From contig JAXHUH010000095.1 of NCBI GenBank assembly GCA_034211175.1, positions 1 through 9,129 on the forward strand: DNA of 9,129 nt, given 5' to 3'. The notes beneath the pieces are model-generated. The model saw only the letters and a list, made by a program, of their open reading frames with translations, was not told where the DNA came from and did not search any database. This DNA is from JAXHUH01 sp034211175. Its GTDB lineage: Bacteria > Actinomycetota > Acidimicrobiia > Acidimicrobiales > CAIXPF01. Shown here one piece after another: positions 5,901 through 9,129 of the stretch (position 1 is its first letter; every line of letters begins with the position of its first letter). Position numbers and translations under genes: made by a program.

Positions 5901-7217
5901 ATGCCCCGACCGAAGGCCCGCGCCGCCCGACTGGTCGCGCCGCTCCTCGCGCTGGTTCTCGTCGCCGTTGCGTGCAGTGACGGCGACGATGACGACGAGT
6001 CGACCACGACGACGACCCCACCGACCTCGGCGCCGACCGACGGCGATGACGGCGCCGACGGCGACGATCCTGACGACGACGCCGATGACGGCGACGACAC
6101 CGAGGGCGACGGCGGGGATGCGTCCGGCGCCTTCGTCGCCGAGGGTGAGCCGCCGTTCGGCGACGACGTCGTGACCGAGGCGATCGCGTTCGTCGAGGCC
6201 GAGACCGGTCGTACGTTCGTCGATCCGCCCCGCATCGTGGCCCAGACCGACGAGGAGTACGAGGCCGGCGCCGCCGAGCTGCTCGAGGAGGACCTCGACG
6301 AGCTGCAGGAGGACATCGACGCGATGGCCCGCTACTACCAGGCGCTCGCCGGCAGCGAGCTCGGTCCCGGCGAGCTGCTCGACGCGGTGCTCGACCTGTA
6401 CTCCGACAGCGACACGATCCTCGGCTACTACGTGCCCGAGGACGACGCGCTGTTCCTGCCGGTGTCGGCGGGGGACGACCCGGAGCTGCGGGTCACGCTG
6501 GTGCACGAGCTGGTCCACGCGCTCGACGACCAGTACGTCGACCTCGACGCGATGAGCGAGGAGGCGTCGTCCGACGAGAACGAGGGGACCGAGGCCGGCA
6601 TCGTGCTCGACCTGGTCGTCGAGGGCCGGGCGAGCTCGGTCGAGGAGCGGTGGCGCCAGGAGCAGGGTGAGGGCGGCGACGGTTCCGAGGAGCCGTTCGA
6701 GCTGCCCGAGGTGCTCGAGGTGGTGCCGCCGATGCTCGTCACCGAGATCGGCCTGCCCTACGAGTTCGGCCTCGCCGCCATAGAGGCCCGCGGCGGCGCG
6801 TCGGCGACGTGGTCGCTGCTCGAGGACACGAGGCCGGAGACGGTCGACGCCCTGCTGTTCGACCCGGGCGGCGACGTGTCCGACGTCGACGCCACGGCGA
6901 CCCTCGAGGAGCTGCACCGTGGCGCGTTCGGCGTGGTCGACATCATCGCCGTGCTCGCCGGCCAGAGCCTGGAGCCCGACGAGGCGACCGTGATCACCGC
7001 GACCGAGGCGGCCGTCGGATGGGCCGGTGGTGAGTACGTGGTGACGGGCGACGACACCGAGTCGTGCGTCGTGATCTCGCTGGCGGCGGACACCGACCGG
7101 GACCTGGCCGAGCTCGAGGACGCGTTCAGCGCGTGGGCGTCGGGCGACGACGGGCGCGACGTCTCGGTCGACGGCGACCGCGTGGTCGTCGACGCCTGCG
7201 CGCCCTACGTGTCCTGA
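5901..7217 (+). CDS. Lipoprotein zinc metallopeptidase-like protein (HELVH)
   Basis: A 438-residue lipoprotein. Basic residues and a hydrophobic core lead to the lipobox LVAVAC, with C25 the predicted lipidated residue, so it should be tethered to the outer face of the membrane. Residues 27-76 are a low-complexity Asp/Thr/Gly linker. The rest contains VTLVHELVHALDDQYVDLDA (198-217) with the zinc motif H202-E203-x-x-H206, then LVVEGRASSVEERW, where E241 is a good third ligand as in gluzincins. C389 and C433 could pair. The HELxHALxDQ plus EGxA arrangement and the late GWAGGEYVV segment recall surface proteins of the Hvo_1808 type, from memory. Substrate is unknown and activity unproven. The open frame extends far to the left antisense to the DGPF and sigma genes, but ATG 5901 directly before the signal peptide is the sensible start; GGGAGA lies 11 nt upstream. 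Confidence 0.85.
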   Translation: MPRPKARAARLVAPLLALVLVAVACSDGDDDDESTTTTTPPTSAPTDGDDGADGDDPDDDADDGDDTEGDGGDASGAFVAEGEPPFGDDVVTEAIAFVEAETGRTFVDPPRIVAQTDEEYEAGAAELLEEDLDELQEDIDAMARYYQALAGSELGPGELLDAVLDLYSDSDTILGYYVPEDDALFLPVSAGDDPELRVTLVHELVHALDDQYVDLDAMSEEASSDENEGTEAGIVLDLVVEGRASSVEERWRQEQGEGGDGSEEPFELPEVLEVVPPMLVTEIGLPYEFGLAAIEARGGASATWSLLEDTRPETVDALLFDPGGDVSDVDATATLEELHRGAFGVVDIIAVLAGQSLEPDEATVITATEAAVGWAGGEYVVTGDDTESCVVISLAADTDRDLAELEDAFSAWASGDDGRDVSVDGDRVVVDACAPYVS

Positions 7218-7306
7218 CGTGCACCGGCTCGCGGCCGACGTGGTGACGCATCCTCAGTCGAGTCCGGTCGCCCTGCCCGGGCGATGGTGAGCTGTCATAT
7301 CGTCAG

Positions 7307-7312
7307 TAACGT
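7307..7312 (+). promoter_or_regulatory. -10 element for a probably leaderless transcript
   Basis: TAACGT fits TANNNT and ends 6 nt before the GTG at 7319, so transcription would begin at or next to the start codon. No Shine-Dalgarno is present and no convincing -35 is seen. TCATAT at 7295-7300 is an alternative -10 that would give a short leader. Confidence 0.45.
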
Positions 7313-7318
7313 CGATCC

Positions 7319-8698
7319 GTGCGGAACGCTCGGTCGGCATCGGACAGGTCCCTGGGCGCAACGGCGCTTCTCGTCGCGGCGCTCCTGGCGTCCGGGTGCG
7401 CCGGCGACGACGCCGAGGTCACGAACCCACCGACCGGCGGGGACGGTCCGGCCGGTTCCGTGGCGACGTCCTTCGCGGCCGACGAGCCGTCGGCCAGCGC
7501 GGCGCCGTCCCTCAGCACGGGCCCCGGCTCGCTGGCGGCCGCGATCCAGCCCCTGACCGTCCCCGCCGGCATGGTCGACCGGAACTGGGTCGTCTTCCAC
7601 TCGTTGACGCCGGACCCACCCGAGTGTGAACGGGGCGATCCGCTGGCCGTGGTCGCCAGCGGGTACTCCCGGCCCGAAGACGCCCGCAGCGTCGACATCC
7701 GGGTCGAGCTGCACACCGACGCCGTCGCGGCCCGGGAGCAGCTCGAGCTCCTCCGAGTCGACGAGACGTGCGCCGAGGCCGAGTTGGCCCGGGCCAACGC
7801 GGGTGACGACGGCCTCGGCGAGGTGAGCTCCGATGCCCCGGCCGGCGTGCTCGTCGAGCCCTACCTCGCGGACGTCCGCAGCAGCGACGCCCGGACGAGC
7901 GACGATGAGAACCGGGACGCGGCGAGCCTGGACGAGCACCACACCTTCACCCGCGCGTACACCGGGGAGCTCGAGGGAACCCCGATCAGCGGTGCGGTGA
8001 GCGCCTACGTGGACGGGCGCGTCGTCGTCGAGATCGACGTCGGCACGTTGTCCGACGAGAGGGACGGGTCCGCCGACCACGTCGCGCTCACCCGGGAGAT
8101 CCGCCGGCTGCAGTCCGCAGTCGAGGTCCCCGACGAGCCGGAGGCCGACCCGCTCGTCGATGACGCGGTCGACCGGCTCCGCAGCGTCCTGTCGGCCGCT
8201 CCTCCGGCGCCGCGCTTCGAGCTGAGCCACGCCGTCGTGGTCCAACCGGCCGGCCGGTACGCCGACGGGTGCAGCCCGGCCCCTGCCCCCCTCGCCGAGG
8301 TCTTGGGGCCCGGTTGGACCGGTGTCGGCGGGCAGAGCCTGCTCGTGCGCACCGCGCACGTGACCGAGGACGAGGCCGCCGCGTCGGCGCTGGTGTCGGC
8401 GCTCGCCGGTGACGGCACAGCGTGCAGCGGCACCGGGCCGCTCGACGGTGTACCCGGGGCGTGGACGGATGCGGCCGCCGGCTCCGGTTCCACGGAGGTC
8501 GTCGACGGTCGGGAGGTGGCGCTCGTCCGACGGACCGTCCGTCGCGACGATGCGCCCGATGTCGAGTGGACGGAGATGAGCACGGCCGCCGCGGTCGGCG
8601 CCGAGGTGGTCGGCTGGCGGTTCTTCGGGCCCCTCGGCGACGAGCCCGACCTGGTGGCGCTCACCGCGGCGGTCGCCGCCGACCTCGACGGCGGCTGA
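7319..8698 (+). CDS. Lipoprotein with two Cys-paired sensor-like halves
   Basis: A 459-residue predicted lipoprotein: Arg-rich start, hydrophobic stretch ATALLVAALL and lipobox LASGC, with C27 as the lipid site. An Ala/Ser/Gly/Pro-rich linker runs to about residue 75. The exported part falls into two halves of similar plan, each with a Cys pair about 50 residues apart (C103/C151 and C318/C369), a beta-rich series of Val-rich strands between and after, and a helix near the end. This recalls the extracellular sensor domains of PknH-like proteins and mycobacterial Lpp lipoproteins, but only in layout; I do not recognise the family. The start is forced: an in-frame TAA sits at 7307-7309 and GTG 7319 is the only start codon before the signal peptide. 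The gap to the metallopeptidase stop is 101 bp, with its own candidate promoter. Confidence 0.82.
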   Translation: MRNARSASDRSLGATALLVAALLASGCAGDDAEVTNPPTGGDGPAGSVATSFAADEPSASAAPSLSTGPGSLAAAIQPLTVPAGMVDRNWVVFHSLTPDPPECERGDPLAVVASGYSRPEDARSVDIRVELHTDAVAAREQLELLRVDETCAEAELARANAGDDGLGEVSSDAPAGVLVEPYLADVRSSDARTSDDENRDAASLDEHHTFTRAYTGELEGTPISGAVSAYVDGRVVVEIDVGTLSDERDGSADHVALTREIRRLQSAVEVPDEPEADPLVDDAVDRLRSVLSAAPPAPRFELSHAVVVQPAGRYADGCSPAPAPLAEVLGPGWTGVGGQSLLVRTAHVTEDEAAASALVSALAGDGTACSGTGPLDGVPGAWTDAAAGSGSTEVVDGREVALVRRTVRRDDAPDVEWTEMSTAAAVGAEVVGWRFFGPLGDEPDLVALTAAVAADLDGG

Positions 8699-8726
8699 GG
8701 AGGACCGCTCCGGGAGGGTTCGGGCG

Positions 8727-8743
8727 CGTGGCGCTCCGCCACG
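8727..8743 (+). terminator. Hairpin after the lipoprotein gene
   Basis: CGTGGCG (8727-8733) and CGCCACG (8737-8743) form a perfect 7-bp stem with a CTC loop, 28 nt after the stop. There is no following U-run, so if it terminates transcription it does so in the U-less way often proposed for actinobacteria. Confidence 0.35.
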
Positions 8744-8774
8744 GGATGGAGGCGCTCCGTCGTGAGGGGGAGAT

Positions 8775-8802
8775 CGGTCACCGGCGGAGGCGCCGATGAC
8801 CG
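8775..8802. repeat. 11-bp stem-loop between the lipoprotein gene and the small ORF
   Basis: CGGTCACCGGC (8775-8785) and GCCGATGACCG (8792-8802) pair with one mismatch around the loop GGAGGC. No U-run follows. The loop lies in CGGCGGAGGCG (8782-8792), which recurs exactly at 8843-8853 just before the ribosome binding site of the small ORF. The right arm overlaps a candidate -35, so it may be an operator or a second terminator. Confidence 0.5.
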
Positions 8803-8825
8803 CTGAGCAGGCCGATTCGTACGTT
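8796..8825 (+). promoter_or_regulatory. Candidate promoter of the small ORF
   Basis: ATGACC (8796-8801, four of six to TTGACA) and TACGTT (8820-8825, fits TANNNT) are 18 bp apart. Transcription would begin near 8832, giving a leader of about 40 nt before the ATG at 8872. Confidence 0.35.
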
Positions 8826-8858
8826 CGTCTCGTGCTTCCGATCGGCGGAGGCGAAGCG

Positions 8859-8863
8859 AGGAG
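8859..8863 (+). promoter_or_regulatory. Shine-Dalgarno of the small ORF
   Basis: AGGAG followed by 8 nt and an ATG. It is as good as that of the longer genes here and is the main reason to accept the 58-codon ORF. Confidence 0.5.
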
Positions 8864-8871
8864 ACGCCGGC

Positions 8872-9048
8872 ATGCACCGACCTGTTCACGACACGGCGAC
8901 CCGCGCCCGACTGCTGGCCCTGCCGCTCGCTCGTGAGCCGGCGATCGAGGTCCGTTTCACCACCTGGGCCGCCCGCACCGATGGCCGGACGGTTGTCGAG
9001 GACGACGGCGTCGTGACGGCGACGGGTTGTGCGCCGCATCTGCCCTGA
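8872..9048 (+). CDS. Small hypothetical protein, 58 residues
   Basis: ATG 8872 to TGA 9046-9048 encodes 58 residues starting MHRPVHDTATRARLLALPLA and ending GCAPHLP. I do not recognise it. It has a Shine-Dalgarno with ideal spacing, a candidate promoter, and G or C at about four of five third codon positions, close to its neighbours. There is no signal peptide or membrane segment. The N-terminal half is basic and could form a helix (TRARLLALPLAREPAIE); the second half is Thr/Val/Asp-rich with a single Cys near the end. It could be a real small protein or a chance ORF in GC-rich DNA. No longer frame covers this stretch convincingly on either strand. Confidence 0.45.
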   Translation: MHRPVHDTATRARLLALPLAREPAIEVRFTTWAARTDGRTVVEDDGVVTATGCAPHLP

Positions 9049-9107
9049 GCGCTCGGGCGGGGGTAGCGGTGCCGGGTGTCGAGACTGCGGTCCCACCGGT
9101 GTCGACG

Positions 9108-9129
9108 GCGACGACCGTGCGGTCGTCGC
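9108..9129. repeat. Perfect 10-bp inverted repeat at the right edge
   Basis: GCGACGACCG (9108-9117) and CGGTCGTCGC (9120-9129) are exact reverse complements around TG. The repeat ends with the window, so whether it is longer or followed by a U-run cannot be seen. It lies 59 bp after the small ORF stop and could be its terminator, an operator, or part of a coding region beginning near 9069. Confidence 0.5.

Noticed and set aside
5975..6120. GAC-rich repetitive DNA that could be read as a microsatellite.
   Set aside because: It is in frame within the lipoprotein and encodes the Asp/Thr-rich tether; units are irregular.
8005..9096. A 363-codon minus-strand frame overlapping the second lipoprotein and the small ORF.
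   Set aside because: Its translation is Ser/Arg/Pro-rich low complexity, antisense to a gene with a clear lipobox; no plausible start signal.
9069..9129. A GTG at 9069 with an open frame to the window edge.
   Set aside because: Only 20 codons are visible, with no domain and only a G-run as ribosome binding site; not enough to call a gene.
1..9129. tRNA, rRNA, CRISPR array, insertion sequence or attachment site.
   Set aside because: None of the expected signatures was seen on either strand: no cloverleaf with CCA end, no regularly spaced repeats, no transposase or integrase.

Overview
This is a very GC-rich window with strong G/C third-codon bias, frequent GTG starts and Shine-Dalgarno sites. 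It carries an LPXTG-type surface protein, two lipobox lipoproteins and an ECF42-type sigma factor beside a DGPF/YCII protein. That combination points to a high-GC Actinomycetota chromosome. An acidimicrobial lineage (Ilumatobacter/Iamia-like) is my guess from gene style only. I see no mobile element, CRISPR array, rRNA or tRNA.

Layout. (1) 1-1492 (+): 3' part of a membrane-anchored protein with an extracytoplasmic PI-PLC-like phosphodiesterase domain. (2) 1604-2023 (-) and 2190-2732 (+): a divergent pair, a SnoaL/NTF2-like protein and a TetR-family regulator, with an 18-bp imperfect palindrome between them as the likely operator. (3) 2837-3961 (+): a secreted protein with two tandem lipocalin-like GTW domains, a Thr-rich stalk and an LPRTG sortase signal. 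(4) 3981-5678 (-): an ECF42-type sigma factor and, just upstream in the same operon, a DGPF/YCII-family protein. A TGTCGA / CGTAC promoter of the kind used by ECF42 factors lies in front of the pair. (5) 5901-7217 (+): a lipoprotein metallopeptidase with HELVH and a downstream EGxA glutamate. (6) 7319-8698 (+): a second lipoprotein with two Cys-paired halves, probably made from a leaderless transcript. (7) 8699-9129: a structured region with hairpins, a likely promoter and a 58-codon ORF with a good ribosome binding site, ending in a perfect inverted repeat cut by the window edge.

How it fits together. Two regulatory units are readable: TetR with SnoaL-like (probable local repression through the shared operator) and ECF42 with DGPF (probable positive autoregulation). 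Four of the other products are exported or membrane-bound, so the region is rich in cell-envelope proteins, but nothing in the sequence ties those four into one pathway. I did not find a convincing new multi-gene system. The least explained parts are the tandem-domain sortase substrate and the small ORF with its hairpins at the right end.
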